In this document: positions 11,441 to 22,965 of the stretch, in pieces | How the letters are laid out: each line of letters opens with the position of its first letter | Position numbering within the stretch: position 1 is the stretch's first letter | Source: Panorpa germanica | Taxonomy: Eukaryota > Arthropoda > Insecta > Mecoptera > Panorpidae | Reading direction: 5' to 3' | Length of the DNA stretch: 64,000 nt | NCBI GenBank assembly: GCA_963678705.1 | Contig: OY783214.1 | Coordinates: 9,920,001 to 9,984,000 of the forward strand | Position numbers and translations under genes: made by a program | The notes under the pieces: generated by a model | The model's input: only the letters and a program-made list of their open reading frames with translations | The model's database searches: none | What the model was told of the DNA's origin: nothing

Positions 11441-14073
11441 TATTGATGAGTTCATAAACATAAATGATAAAAATATGTACCGCATTAATGAATTATCGAG
11501 AACGGATTAAAAATGTTATTTATTGAACATGTTATAATAACCTTTATATATGTTTGAAAAAATATTTTAATAAAGATTCAGTATAATGGGTCGTACACAC
11601 TAGTGCGACATCCAATATTTGTTGAAAGGAGTTGTACAACACGTCCACACCAAAGTAAACTTAAACGTACATCGACGGGGCAGTTTCACATGTTTATAAA
11701 CAAAGATAAATTATTAATAAAACTTATTTATTTAATGGACTTGATTCATTTGCTCGAGAAAATCTCCAGACGCTTAAAATGCCACTCCCATGAGCCAGAT
11801 CCACAATAATATATTTTGTTTGTGAACAGTTAGATTTCCAAAAAGAAAAAGATATTTCAGTGGACTTATAGATAGTGAATATTGGTTTGTAACATAAATA
11901 AAAACTAGCCATCACACTTTAATGTAAAGGTAAATGAAATACTTTTTGCAATGTAGCAAGTAAGCATTCGTTTTTAACTACATATTTCACTATTTATTAT
12001 CAAAATTTCAGCAGTCTGAGAGCTCTGGCATCTTGGACTGGTTCATTTTGAACGTACACACAAACTAAGATTGTATGACTACAGACTGATAACTATTCAA
12101 CCCATTCGTTCGAGATCAGATTTAAAATCGCGATTTTTGCTACGTACCGACAAGCAATGGAAACATTTTGATATATTGAAAATTCTCTAAAGAGTCCTTG
12201 AACTCTAAAGATATATCATACTCGTATATTTACGTCAATGTCATATTACTTTGAACGAATTCAGTACACTCAGTGGTGTCGCATGTTGGAGTCACACTGG
12301 TATGGATGACGCATAACATACATTTCATTTGAATTTCAGTGTGCTAGTTTTGAAGTGGAACCCTTTTGACGTGGTAAATTGACAATTAATAAATTATGAC
12401 TAATTGAAGTTTACAAACCGATAGACATACTAGTATGTTAGGTAATCTCGTTTAATTATTTCCCTAGAGCTAGACGTATCAAAGCAGTTACAAGTTTAAT
12501 AAATTGATATTACACCCGGTGACTGCTAAAGTGTTTCAGCCATATTGTGAGTGACAGATGGGGAAGCACGAGCCGAGGAAGTTAGTTTATCATTCAATAT
12601 GGAAATCAGTAGAATCAATGTTTTTGTAACTGATTATGCTGTATCATGCTATCGTTTTAAATAATATTAAGAGCATCTCCTTTTATAATTCTAATGAATA
12701 ACAGATGCCTACACAAAAATAATAATTGAAGACTTATAACAAAGATGGCTTACTAATGACTTAGAAATTGTACCAAACAGAAAAATAAGTAACATTGGCT
12801 TGGTGAGTTTTTCCAGCAACCCAGGCTACACAATTTTAGAAAATTATGCATATTTTATGATGTTAATAAATTTTAATTTTACATTTTAAAATACCTCTTA
12901 CCAGAATATAAATTTTCCAAAGTAATTAATGTTACTGCACGGTGTTGTACAGTATGGTATAGTATATACAGTGTGTCCTACTGCTGGTAATGTTGTTTGC
13001 TGTTTATTTATAGTTGCACACCAAGTACATTAGTATCAGCGATGTACAAACTATTAAAACTCTACTCTGCTCTACACGCAAAAATGCAAAATAAAAGTTT
13101 ACCTGGAAAAATACAATTAAGAAACTATGCTCTCTGGTACTTTTATTAAATCATCTATATACGAGTGCACACAAACTGTTTTTCATTTACCATTAGATGT
13201 ACCTGTGGCTTTTACATGTTTTTTGTTTTATTAAAATTCATTAGAGCATTTAACATTGCACATAGATTTGTTAAAAAAAATTGTAAAAAAAAACAAATAA
13301 ATAAAATGTTGTTCAAGAAACATGATGCTCTTGTCTCTTGAATATGTCAATTGGAAACAATATGCTACTCTTTTAAAATTCTCAGATAGTCTGACACGAA
13401 CAATTATCAATTAAAAATATAGCACACAAAGTGGCAGTAAAACAAATTACTACAAGTTTCTGGTACTTTATATTCTGGTATATATTCTAATTTCTAAACT
13501 GACCATAATTCTATATTCCTACTCTGAACAGACAACAACAATTCTAAATTATATTTATTTTATTCTAAATTCATAATTTTAGGTTTATATATTCAAAATA
13601 AATGAAATATAAAAATGAAAACATAACAAACCGTATTACTTGGAAGAAGAATCTAAGGCTACTAAAATTGCCTTTGTTAAAACAAGATCCAAAACAATAT
13701 TTTGAAATAAATCTAGCTGAGGCCTTGGCTTGATTACCTCTGCTTTAAGGCTGTAGTACAAATATACATTTAATTAACATTTATGTACTTAAAAAGTACT
13801 TTAAAACATACACATAAATATAATGTTTAGTACATATTGTTTGGAATGCTGGTGAAAATATAAACTGAGATACTTTTACAAGGGCTTTTATAGTTTACAT
13901 TTCTGCTGCAACTTCACATATAAGTTATGTTTTGTATAAGAGGTTTTATGTCGGCATTTTAAAAGTTTTTAAGTTTAATATAAAAACTATGTTAATACAT
14001 ATGTAATTGTATCAGAGTAATTATGATTATACGTAAATACGTAGTCTAGTCACTAAAATTACTATAACTTATA
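11441..14073. other. AT-rich DNA, no gene seen
   Basis: Near 11590 GGGTCGTACACACTAGTGCG looks like the end of a small DNA element, but I could not pair it with an opposite end. CAGTGGTGTCGCATG at 12271 is a lone hAT-like end. Remaining sequence shows only low-complexity AT. Confidence 0.35.
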
Positions 14074-14225
14074 AACTAATGGTCGGAATATTATGAAATT
14101 TTAACACATATCGTTTGAAGGTTGGTACTATCTAAAACCTATATGAATTTGCAATAATTGCGTCATCTATATGCCATGCTGCGAAGTTGATAATTGATGT
14201 GACGTACGTTATGTTTAACCTAAAA
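14074..14225 (+). repeat. Dispersed repeat R-C, copy 1
   Basis: Begins AAACTAATGGTCGGAATATT, continues with ATGAAATTTTAA and TTTGAAGGTTGGTACT, and ends near GATGTGACGTACGTTATGTT. The same blocks in the same order and orientation occur at 45707-45835. Element type unknown. Confidence 0.6.
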
Positions 14226-16049
14226 TCGTTTATTTTAATTAGATTTGTCTTTTATATCTTAGTATTTTCTAACAGTTGTTGTTTTCAAAAATACATAGAA
14301 TTGCAAATTATTTCTTAACAAAGTTGTTTACTGTAGACTAGATATAATTGAATTGTTGTTTACTTTGACTTGATTTATGATTTATTCTTACAGTTCTGAC
14401 TCCAATGATATATTGATTTGTTTTCGATTTCTTCTTCTTTGTGTCTATTGGGTTGTAAATTAATGCTTCCTGACCCGTGAAGTAAATACACCTGTATCTA
14501 TACCCTCAATACAGTTTCACCTGAGTAATTGTTTACTTGCTATTGCGTGATTTATTTGTCTTCTAAAGTTTCCGCACAAAATAAATCTAACTTCTACTGA
14601 TGCAGATGATTAAATTTCGAATCATAAAATCTATCGAAAAATAATTAAACTTGTTGTATTTGTTCTATACCTATGGTTCGCCGAGAAAAGTTTTTTTTCA
14701 AATCATGTGGTATTATAATTTGTTGGTTATAGACCAGAAATCACATTTTAAAACAATAATTTGTCTTGATTTAAGCTGCCTTCATTTAAATACCTTTAAG
14801 CTGTATTAATTGAATTACACTGCAAAAGAAATTAAGTTAAACTTCGGTAAATAATAAAACGTTAGCTAAAAAGTAATACATTAAATTTTAATAAGTCTCG
14901 TTCACATATACTTAATGGTAATAAGGTAATGCACATATTTTGTATTCACGTTAAAAACATTCAGATAAATTCATATTATTTCAGATTTTAATTGATTATT
15001 TTAATAACATTTTGTAACACCAGTAACATATTTGATTTGTGTATATATATTTTCTATACTAAAATAATTTTCAATGAAAAAGTAAATATCTTTAATTATT
15101 TACTATTAAAAGCAAACAAATCTAAATCAAATATGAGTATAAAAAATTATAAAACTAAATGAAACAAATAAAAATAATGCTGTTATGAAATAGTTCATAT
15201 GCTTGTGTGTGTAAATAGAATTTATTATTAAAGATTAAAAAATAATAAAAATAATAACTGTTGCCCAGTTTGGTTTAATCTCTAGTTTTGTACTACTTGA
15301 AAAATATGATATGTTGTTTGATGAAAACTGCGAGATAAATTTCATTGTTTATTAAAATTAAAAGTTATAGCATGTTATATATATATATAGCATTGTCAAA
15401 TATTCCCGCTAAGCATAGAATATGAATGGTTTCTAAAACCCATGTAACATTTGACTTAACTGGAACGTAGTAATAATTAATCTAAAAAGGTTTAAAATTT
15501 CTTTAAAATCAAATTACAAAGATACTTTATATCACTCTAATCCTTAAAAAGAACTTGTTTAAATGAAAACTACATTTATCAATTTGTTGACATATTTTGT
15601 AATTAACATTTAGTAGATAATTGCTATATAATTTAAATTAACATATTATTGCTCACAAAATGCAGCATGAACGATGTTTGATTGTGGATTTGGTTATCTC
15701 GTCATTGAATCGATTACACGCTAAATATAAACATAAACTTATTAGGCAGCATAATTGTCAATAACGTTAAATAAAATAATTTATTTTTGAAATTCAGAGG
15801 AAAACTGAAAACCGTAAGATGCTAAACTAATAAAATAAACGACAAATAGCGCCCTCACATTTTATATAATTTTAACGGAATACAAGAACATTGTATAATG
15901 AGTTTAACTCATGAAATTAGAACAAAAAAATTGGTTTACTTTCCAATTCACAAAGTTCAAAAACAAGATAACTAAATTAGTTCAGTAACTCCGGGGGTGC
16001 ATTAATTATAAATTAAATGTACTTGTAATCGTGCAAACATCGTTCCATG
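14226..16049. other. AT-rich DNA, no gene seen
   Basis: Long low-complexity AT stretch with a short (TA) run near 15380. No repeat copy or coding signal recognised. Confidence 0.4.
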
Positions 16050-16157
16050 TTATCGTGTTCTCGTATTCCCGTACGCATAATTCTGTTATTCCCGTCCCGT
16101 CCCGTCCTGCGAATCTCGTCCCGTGTTCCCGTGTTCCCGTATTCCCTTGTTCCCGCT
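16050..16157. repeat. CCCGT / TTCCCGT minisatellite
   Basis: Degenerate tandem array of CCCGT, GTTCCCGT and ATTCCCGT units, with exact CCCGTCCCGTCCCGTCC at its core (about 16090-16108). It is a sharp GC-rich island in AT-rich DNA. The minus-strand open frame ending in DSQDGTGRE is a translation of this array and not a gene. Confidence 0.75.
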
Positions 16158-16307
16158 GTACACAGATGCCTCAATACCAGTAATCAATCTTATTAGCATA
16201 TGCGAGCAGAATAATAATCTACAAGCAATGATAATTAACATGTCTCCTTGATGATGGGAACGGAATGGAAATGGACGGAATGGCAAAGGGATACGTTACG
16301 AGTTCTG

Positions 16308-16333
16308 AGTAGTGAGTGAGTGAGTGAGTAAGT
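16308..16333. repeat. (GAGT)n microsatellite
   Basis: About five units of GTGA/GAGT in tandem, slightly interrupted at the right end. Confidence 0.7.
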
Positions 16334-16486
16334 GGAATCGCGACTACCTGCGCAGTGAATTTGACAGATAATATAGTTTCCATATCATGTTTCAGATTGT
16401 CCTACTGTAACTCTATATGCGTAGATATGGACTAGATTGAATTGTAATTATATGACAAGATATTGACGTCATAATGAGGAGCTTCC

Positions 16487-16581
16487 ATAAATTACGTCAC
16501 ACGGGAATGAAGTACAGATATTGTGATAAGGAAGAAGGGGGTCCAGAAGCGGTGTGTGGTCCCATGCAATATTAAATATAT
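16487..16581. repeat. ATTACGTCAC dispersed repeat, copy 2
   Basis: Shares ATAAATTACGTCACAC, the G-rich block AGGGGGTCCAGAAGC and the run-out ATGCAATATTAAATATATA with the copy at 37782-37851 (AGGGGTCAGAAGC, ATGCAGTATAAAATATATA). It lies directly upstream of LINE copy B. Confidence 0.6.
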
Positions 16582-16604
16582 AAAGGAAACACAAGATATA
16601 AAAG

Positions 16605-17095
16605 CATTTGTGAGAAAGAGATACCACATTACTTAAGAGAAATAGACGCAAAAAACATGAGAAGGTTTGCCAGAATTAGATTGGGAAACGAGGAGAAAGG
16701 AAACAGATACTGGGCAAATAACGAGGAAAGGATGTATAGGGTGTGAAACACTGGAGCACATTAACTTTTCTTGTCAGAAAAAAGTAATGAGCGAGAAGAA
16801 TATTGTGCAGTTATTAAAAAGAGGCAGTGAAGGGAAGAGGTGGATGCCGAAAATAGAGAAAAGAAACGAGGAAAGAAAAGTAACGCCAGGGCAAAAGTGA
16901 TTTTAATCTGAAGTGACAAAGAGACGAAGATACAAAGAAGACAAGAAGTGTAGATCTTTTTTCTTTTGGAATTGGAATGTAATTAAATCTTTTGCAATGT
17001 AATTAAGCACAATGATATGTAATTTATGGATTTAAGGCGGAAGAATGTAGTGCCTAATGGCAAAAACATTACAATAAATAATAATAATAATATAT
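16605..17095 (+). mobile_element. LINE 3' fragment with zinc-knuckle tail (copy B)
   Basis: 5'-truncated non-LTR retrotransposon. From about 16654 the frame reads MRRFARIRLGNEEKGNRYWA and continues NNEERMYRV before a stop. After a small frameshift it continues CETLEHINFSCQKKV, then LLKRGSEGKRWMPKIEKRNE up to a stop at 16897-16899. This matches the insect LINE C-terminal pattern R-x-G-N-E...YW...C-x-x-C...ET-x-EH...C followed by G-x-x-W-M, with the first knuckle cysteines lost at the frameshift. About 180 bases of 3' untranslated sequence follow, ending in an AATAAT-type tail at 17073-17092, which is the expected tail position. The 77-codon open frame at 16667 is a chimera across the shifted frame. 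Related to copy A; clade unresolved. Confidence 0.75.
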
Positions 17096-18107
17096 AAAAG
17101 AAACTAAAAAACAAGAACTCAAAAAATTCAGCGAGTGGCAATATAATATTTTACTAGTTCGTAGTTTGTGTCAAAAATTTCATGACATTTCGACTATTAG
17201 TTTACGAAATACAGTGGCTATTAATAATGATACTTTTGTAGTTGTCAAAACAATGAAAACTTCTGAATTTCGTAGGTTGATTCAACTTATTGAGTAATGC
17301 AAAGCATTTAATAAAATTTTATATAATTCTCAACCGGTATGGTCTAAAAGGTGTTAGTTAGACAAGCCTATACTTTATTAACAATTTATTGGTTATATTG
17401 AATGGTTATATAACAATAATCCTTTCTATTTCACATTATCAACATTGAATTCTCATCGAATTTAATTTGCGACTCACGAGTACTTAACATTTTCAAGTTT
17501 GCGGATTTATTTCAGCCTCACATAATAGAGCATTCAGTAATACTGAATATTGAAATAAAACCTTGAAGTTACCACTAACGTAATTAAATTACATTCAGCA
17601 AGTGTGTAATCTCTGGTTCATAGAGCTGAGCTCGCCTCGGCTCAATTCAGCTTCTGCGATAATAACGGTTGAGCAAGCTGTAACACCGGGTTTTACTTTT
17701 TCAATAGAACTTCTAATAAACCCTCTTACCTCTCTTTTAGGCGCTCTATATTTCTATACGTTAGTCTTTAGAGTTTCTAAACGTTCAACTGTGAGTAGTT
17801 GTACGCCAACACCAGCATCAGCGCCAGCACGCTCAAGTCGTGAAACACATTAAGTATAAATTATTCTCTTATTAAATCTGAGAGACAGGAGATAAAAAGT
17901 TTGATGGAAATTCGTTAGGAACGTGCAACATTGTAATAACATTTAAACTTTATAAATGAAATAGATCTTTCTCAACATATTTCTGTTTTAAACAATGATG
18001 TCAAAATCATAACAACATTTCTATTTTTCATATTAAAATTTATGTGAATTTATAGATTTTGTATAAAAATTCTTATGTTTAAAGAGTTAATTCTTATGTT
18101 AAGAGAA
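17096..18107. other. AT-rich DNA with one unassigned open frame
   Basis: An 83-codon plus-strand frame at 17602-17853 is less AT-rich than its surroundings and ends in a Ser/Pro/Ala-rich run (SSCTPTPASAPARSS). It contains a pyrimidine tract followed by TTTTAG near 17740 and GTGAGT near 17791, which could be splice signals for a 50 bp exon. No family is recognised and the length is near chance expectation, so I do not call a gene. Confidence 0.2.
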
Positions 18108-18640
18108 GACGCAGTGGTATTTTTCTATCGTTGCAATATTTAGATACATTTTACAATACAAATTGATGCTTAATGCTAGACAGCTGTTACTTCAAATTCG
18201 AACCCCGGACCAGAGCTATATTTTCTGGGTTTAGTTGTCATCAAGTTAAATTGATTAGGTACATACATGGCTATAAACTTATGAGGGAGTGGTATAGTCA
18301 AAAGCGGCCTTAGAGGGTGGCAAGCACGGCAATCGCCCGGGGCCTCGTACTCTCGCGCAACACCCAAGTACAAAAATTCTTAATTATATATCTATTTGAA
18401 TCTCGCGCCTTGCTCTTTAGAAATCCCAATTGAATCACTGCGTCTTCTTTTAAGGTATTCATGTACCTTAGTTTATCATCATTAATATTTGTCATCTTTG
18501 TGCTTGTTAACTTGTATAAAATTTACTCGGGGCCTCGCCATGGCTAAGGCCGTCCCTGGGTATAGTACACATATACGAGGTCGCAACATCACAAAATTTG
18601 CTAAATATTATTTAGAATGGAATACTAAGTGTTTACTGGG
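18108..18640 (+). mobile_element. SINE copy split by a hAT MITE
   Basis: The left part, 18108-18298, carries the family head (GACGCAGTGG, then TTCGAACCCCGGACCAGA including a B-box-like sequence, then TATTTTCTGGGTTTAG). The right part, from 18559, resumes exactly where the family sequence should continue: AGTACACATATACGAGGTCG and ACATCAC, compared with AGTACACATATATGAGGCCA and CGACACC in the copy at 26285. About 45 extra bases sit inside the head. The 3' end is diverged and its limit is approximate. Antisense open frames here come from the SINE. Confidence 0.75.
18299..18558. mobile_element. hAT-type MITE, 260 bp, perfect 8 bp duplication
   Basis: Begins CAAAAGCGGCCTTAGAGGGT and ends ATGGCTAAGGCCGTCCCTG. 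The inverted ends share the core CGGCCTTAG, with further matches beyond it. The octamer GGTATAGT is present intact on both sides (18291-18298 and 18559-18566), the size expected for hAT. GC-rich blocks just inside both ends (CCCGGGGCCTCG and CGGGGCCTCG) are common in this hAT type. It lies inside a SINE, so it is younger than that SINE. The short open frames overlapping it are not genes. Confidence 0.85.
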
Positions 18641-21135
18641 ACAATTATCAGAAATATTACAAAAAACATTGTATGCTATTATTTACAAATAATCATTCCA
18701 CATTTATTTTCACGTCTCTGTAGCAAGGTGCCATAATGGTTTTATGACAAAAATGTTTATATTTAACATAGGAATTCTTATTATAAAAACCATTACAGCA
18801 TGCAGGTAATATACGCACATAGTAATCTGTAATGTGTGTTTCTCACAGTGTTGACTTCCCTTATCGATGATTCCATGGACATTGTTTTTCAAGTCAATTT
18901 AGGTAAACAAGATCTTTCACCCAATTTTGAAGCTATTTAATGTACTGACCATTTGTTTCTTCGCAAGATTATGTCTTTATTAAACTATTTTTTAATAATA
19001 ATTTCATATAAATCACGCTGTTGAGTTATATACGACAAAGTAGCGAATTTATTATTGTGCAAGCTAGTCGGACTTGTCACACTGTTGAATGTCCTGATCG
19101 CACAGCGCACCTTTAAGTAAAATTTTGCTATAGACTAGTGGGACATTAGAAATAAGTGCATGCATTAAATACATGTGAAACTCGGAATATGATATTGTAC
19201 AAAATATATGATTGATTACCCGTAGAAAATGAAAGATATTTTAAGTATCAATATTCAAGTAGAATTAAACTTTAAATCAGCTAAATAAAATCTCAATACT
19301 TTTAAAAATATATAAGTTTTAAAAAATTCAAAAGAATTAAATGAAAAAGTTTTAACTTTTAACAATCCTCCTTGAAAGTTGTTACCTCTTGAATTAAAAA
19401 TAAATTCAAATGCGTACAGCTTTTATTAAGCTGAATATATTTTTTATAATTAAAAAGTTTGATGGGTACAAGACAAGACCGTAAAATACACATTCCTTAG
19501 AAAATTAAGGAAGGAGAGTGTAAAAGCTCAAGGTATAAGAAATACGTACAACGGACGCAGAAGAACTTCCTGCTTTCTGCTGGAATAGTAAATATTTAAT
19601 AGATTCATTCTTCATTGGGGTGCAGATGTATTTAAGTTTGTTTAAACTTACAAAAAGAAAAGCTCAGTCTGACTTTCTTAAAAATGTTCGTAATTTTTTT
19701 TGCATTATGCTCTATAAAAACCCAACAAGTGTTTCAATTAAGTTCATTTTGTTTGTTTATAAATATGGCTCCGCAAAGAAACTTTATCATTAGATGTATG
19801 TTGGTACATATACTCCTATACTGAAAGCTTTGAGCCAGATATTCTATTCTGATTTTCTACTAGCCCACTTTTTTTATTTAAAAGCTCCCTTTAACAATTC
19901 AAAAAGCTTTTTCTTGAATAACTTGTAATTTTCTAATAGATTAGAGAAGGAATACCTTTGCAACAAATGTATTTTGAGTTTGATAGTTTAATATGAAAAT
20001 AAACTTAAAAGTTATTTCTACTTTTACATTATATGTAGAATATACTACAATGGTATAACATACTCATTATTTGAATGACTCGATATTTGTGAAAGTATTG
20101 ATTTGAAACACTACATACGAAGGTACTAATTAAATAAAAATACAAATATCCAAAATACGTCATGGTGTCTAAATTTCAGTTGCGAATATTTTTCTATTAT
20201 TCTATAACTAGGTCATATTCGCCGATCATTGTCTATTACGACAACTATCTATAAAATCTAAGTATGTATGTTTAATTTTCATGCGGTAAAATTAAACATT
20301 GCTGCCTAATAAATGTATGTTTATATTTGCTACATGAAACAACATAGAAACCCAGAAAATATAGCACTCAATTTTCTTGTGGTGAACATGAATGTAATAA
20401 CTGGTACTAATTTGGACGGTTGTACAAACCATCCACGAGATATTTGGTATATTTTACCTTCGAGCAGTAGTTGCAAATACCAGCTTTGTCACCGATTAAA
20501 CCATGTACCATATTTTGCAGCATTCTCGCTGTAACACCAATTTATTATTTTACCACTTCGACTAGCCGCTAAAGTTATACCACAGATTATATTTTAATTT
20601 CATATGCAAATTCATGCAAATTCCTGTATATCACAGGATTGTTTATTTTTATTTTTCTAATAAAGTGTTTTTTAATTTGACAATGAGTTAACTGAAGCTT
20701 ATTGGATTTTCAGGTAATGATCAAATATTAATTAATAATTCTTTGTGAGAAATTTAATACGGTTTTAATGAAAACAGATATTTAAGGCTTAGATTATAAG
20801 TATAATCTTAGAAATAATATTATTAATATTTCTAGTTATATACAATTCTTAATACTGGTATATTACCAGGTTAATACAAATTTCAAATTCGTAATTTATA
20901 TCAGTATCAGTAGAAATATCGAATGTGTGAATATCGTGTATGTGTATGTGTCTCTGTGTGTGCCTGTGTGTAAATAATAAAAACAATTAAAACATTTCAA
21001 TAACATGAAATATAAACCGTAAAATATAAAAAAAATTAATTAAAAAAACCTTTCCATCAGTTTCCAACAAATCGAAAAGCGTGAAACTTTATCATGTTAT
21101 TGAAAGTTTTAGAGGGGTCTAATTTTTTTTTTTTA
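18641..21135. other. AT-rich DNA, no gene seen
   Basis: A short TG-rich run (GTGTATGTGTCTCTGTGTGT) at about 20938-20962. Open frames of 60-73 codons are at chance length and translate to no family I know. Confidence 0.4.
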
Positions 21136-21182
21136 ACTTATTTAACATCGGCCTGTTTTCGATTATGAATCCTATTACCGAG
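21136..21182 (-). mobile_element. SINE 3' tail remnant
   Basis: Reading the minus strand gives CGGTAATAGGATTC, then AACAGGCCGATGTTAAATAA, matching the end of the SINE family (CGGTGATAGGACTC, AATAGGCCGACGTTAAATAA). Only the last 45-50 bases are recognisable. Confidence 0.6.
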
Positions 21183-21364
21183 GAATGGTCAGAAATCATT
21201 GGTTTTTGACTTAAAATGTTCAGGAGGCCATTTATTAAAAAAGAAAAAAATATATTTTTGTCATTTCCATCTTACAATAGCGTAAGATTCATGAGTAAAG
21301 CAAAAAAATACCATAATTTTTAATTTAAAGTATTAATACTCGTATGTAAATATATACTTAAACC

Positions 21365-21640
21365 AATATGAATTTACGGGCTACAACTTTGGGGTACATT
21401 AGCTAATTCAAACATTGAGATCTTACAAAGATTCCAATCTAAAATATTACGTATGATTGTAGATGCACCATGGTTTATTACAAACGAAAGACTGCACGAC
21501 AATCTTGTGCTACCATAGTGAGAAAAGAAATTAAAAATCGAACATTGAAATACAAAGAGCGAGTTGTGAACCATCTAAATAGATACGGTTGTCATTAGAC
21601 ACATACCCTGTATATGACAGATCGAAAAATAAATAATATT
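21365..21640 (+). mobile_element. Jockey-type LINE, 5'-truncated 3' end
   Basis: C-terminal end of a Jockey-clade reverse transcriptase polyprotein. The frame reads IYGLQLWGTLANSNIEILQR, then FQSKILRMIVDAPWFITNER, then LHDNLVLP. After a 2-base shift it reads VRKEIKNRTLKYKERVVNHL and a stop near 21597. The G-x-QLWGTA-x-NSN and FQSK-x-LR-x-I-x-DAPW motifs are hallmarks of this clade. A short 3' UTR ends in TGACAGATCG and an AATAAATAATATTAAATAAA tail. The copy is dead through truncation and the frameshift. The minus-strand open frame of 66 codons over it is antisense. Confidence 0.9.
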
Positions 21641-22107
21641 AAATAAAAAAATTAGCAAATCTTATGTAATAGAATTCCTCGCATATTTTATTTACGCCAT
21701 TGAATTGGAAATATTAAATATAAAAAACTTCTTTAACAATAAATAAAAATAATTAAGATAAAACTACAACAGCGTAAATAAATCGACATATCACAAACCT
21801 ACTAAAAACCATTACCATTTCAGAATTCCGATTGCAGTTAATCTTAAGTACTGGCAAGTAAGGCAAAATATTTGTCATGCAGATGTGCTTTACGTCAGTT
21901 ACTTTACTCGTATAAAATAAATCTACAAAATTCTTGGTTCACATTAACTCATCGTAAGGCATTTCGTAATAACTGGATCATTATAATTCAGGCCGCGATG
22001 TTCACCGACCCGTGGATAATGATCATTACCATAATATGGGTAACATCTTTCTAGCGTGCAGAACTCGTCTACATCTACTAACTTTGTAAGATACTTTATA
22101 AATAAAT

Positions 22108-22109
<2 letters not shown>
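21641..22109. other. AT-rich DNA, no gene seen
   Basis: No repeat or coding signal supported. Small open frame at 21872 of 60 codons, at chance length. Confidence 0.4.

Positions 22110-22169
<60 letters not shown>
22110..22169. repeat. (TA)n microsatellite, about 60 bp
   Basis: Uninterrupted AT/TA dinucleotide run. Confidence 0.98.
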
Positions 22170-22172
<3 letters not shown>

Positions 22173-22440
22173 CAGATCCGGATTAACCAATAGACAAATT
22201 AGACAAATGTGTAAAACCCGGAATTTTGGTGTGACTCAGATTTAGGAGGAGCAATTGTGACTACATAAAATTGATTTCGCCGAAGTAGTTGACTTGACTA
22301 TAGTCAAGTTATAGTCAATTACAATTGACTTTGAAATAGGTCAATTTTGTCTGTCGATTTTGTCGCTCATGCCTATTATATTGCGGCTCTATAGATACCA
22401 TTGATTTTGCGTGGTAAAGTCACAATCCGGGGTTATATTT
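22173..22440. repeat. Possible hAT end remnant with TTGACT/AGTCAA palindromes
   Basis: CAGATCCGGATTAACCAATA followed by GACAAATTAGACAAATG resembles the CAG..GGATTAACC..AGGCAAAT end of a widespread hAT group, but no opposite inverted end was found. Inside lie a perfect 18 bp palindrome ACTTGACTATAGTCAAGT (22292-22309) and an inverted pair AGTCAATT / AATTGACT (22313-22330). Confidence 0.35.
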
Positions 22441-22813
22441 ATATATATAGTAAATGTTTATACATTAATATAATGGAAAAATAAAGCCATGTGATATATA
22501 TTTTAATTAAAAAAGGTAAACAAAATGTTAATTGAACCTGTCACTATGTAACATTGATTTAAATGCAGACGTCATTCGAAATAATTTATATTATCTGGTT
22601 TCTATGGACGTTCTAGGTACGTTTGTAATTAATGTATTGAAATTTACAATTAAATTTCAATGGTCCATGCATAAGAGCATGGTTGACTAACATAACTTAA
22701 ACAAAATAATTTAAGATAAATATGACCTTTCATTTAACATTGCTTAGGTTCTAAAGAACAATTAGAGACTAAAGAAATTACAACAAATTTGAACTAAGTT
22801 TTATTTTAATTAT

Positions 22814-22955
22814 ATTTAATTTATTTAACATCGGTATATTGCTGTGTCCTCTTATCGACAAGCTCTCGCTATGTTGGCTATTTTGGTGGTGTCTTGACCT
22901 CATATATGTGTAATACACCGCAGCCTAATAAGTTTATGATTATGTTAATGAACAA
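22814..22955 (-). mobile_element. SINE copy, minus strand, 3' half
   Basis: The minus strand reads AAACTTATTAGGCTGCGGTG, TATTACACATATATGAGGTC, AAGACACCACC and finally ATACCGATGTTAAATAAATT, matching the 3' half of the SINE at 26285. The tRNA-like head is missing (5' truncation). Confidence 0.78.
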
Positions 22956-22965
22956 AAAAGTGGAC

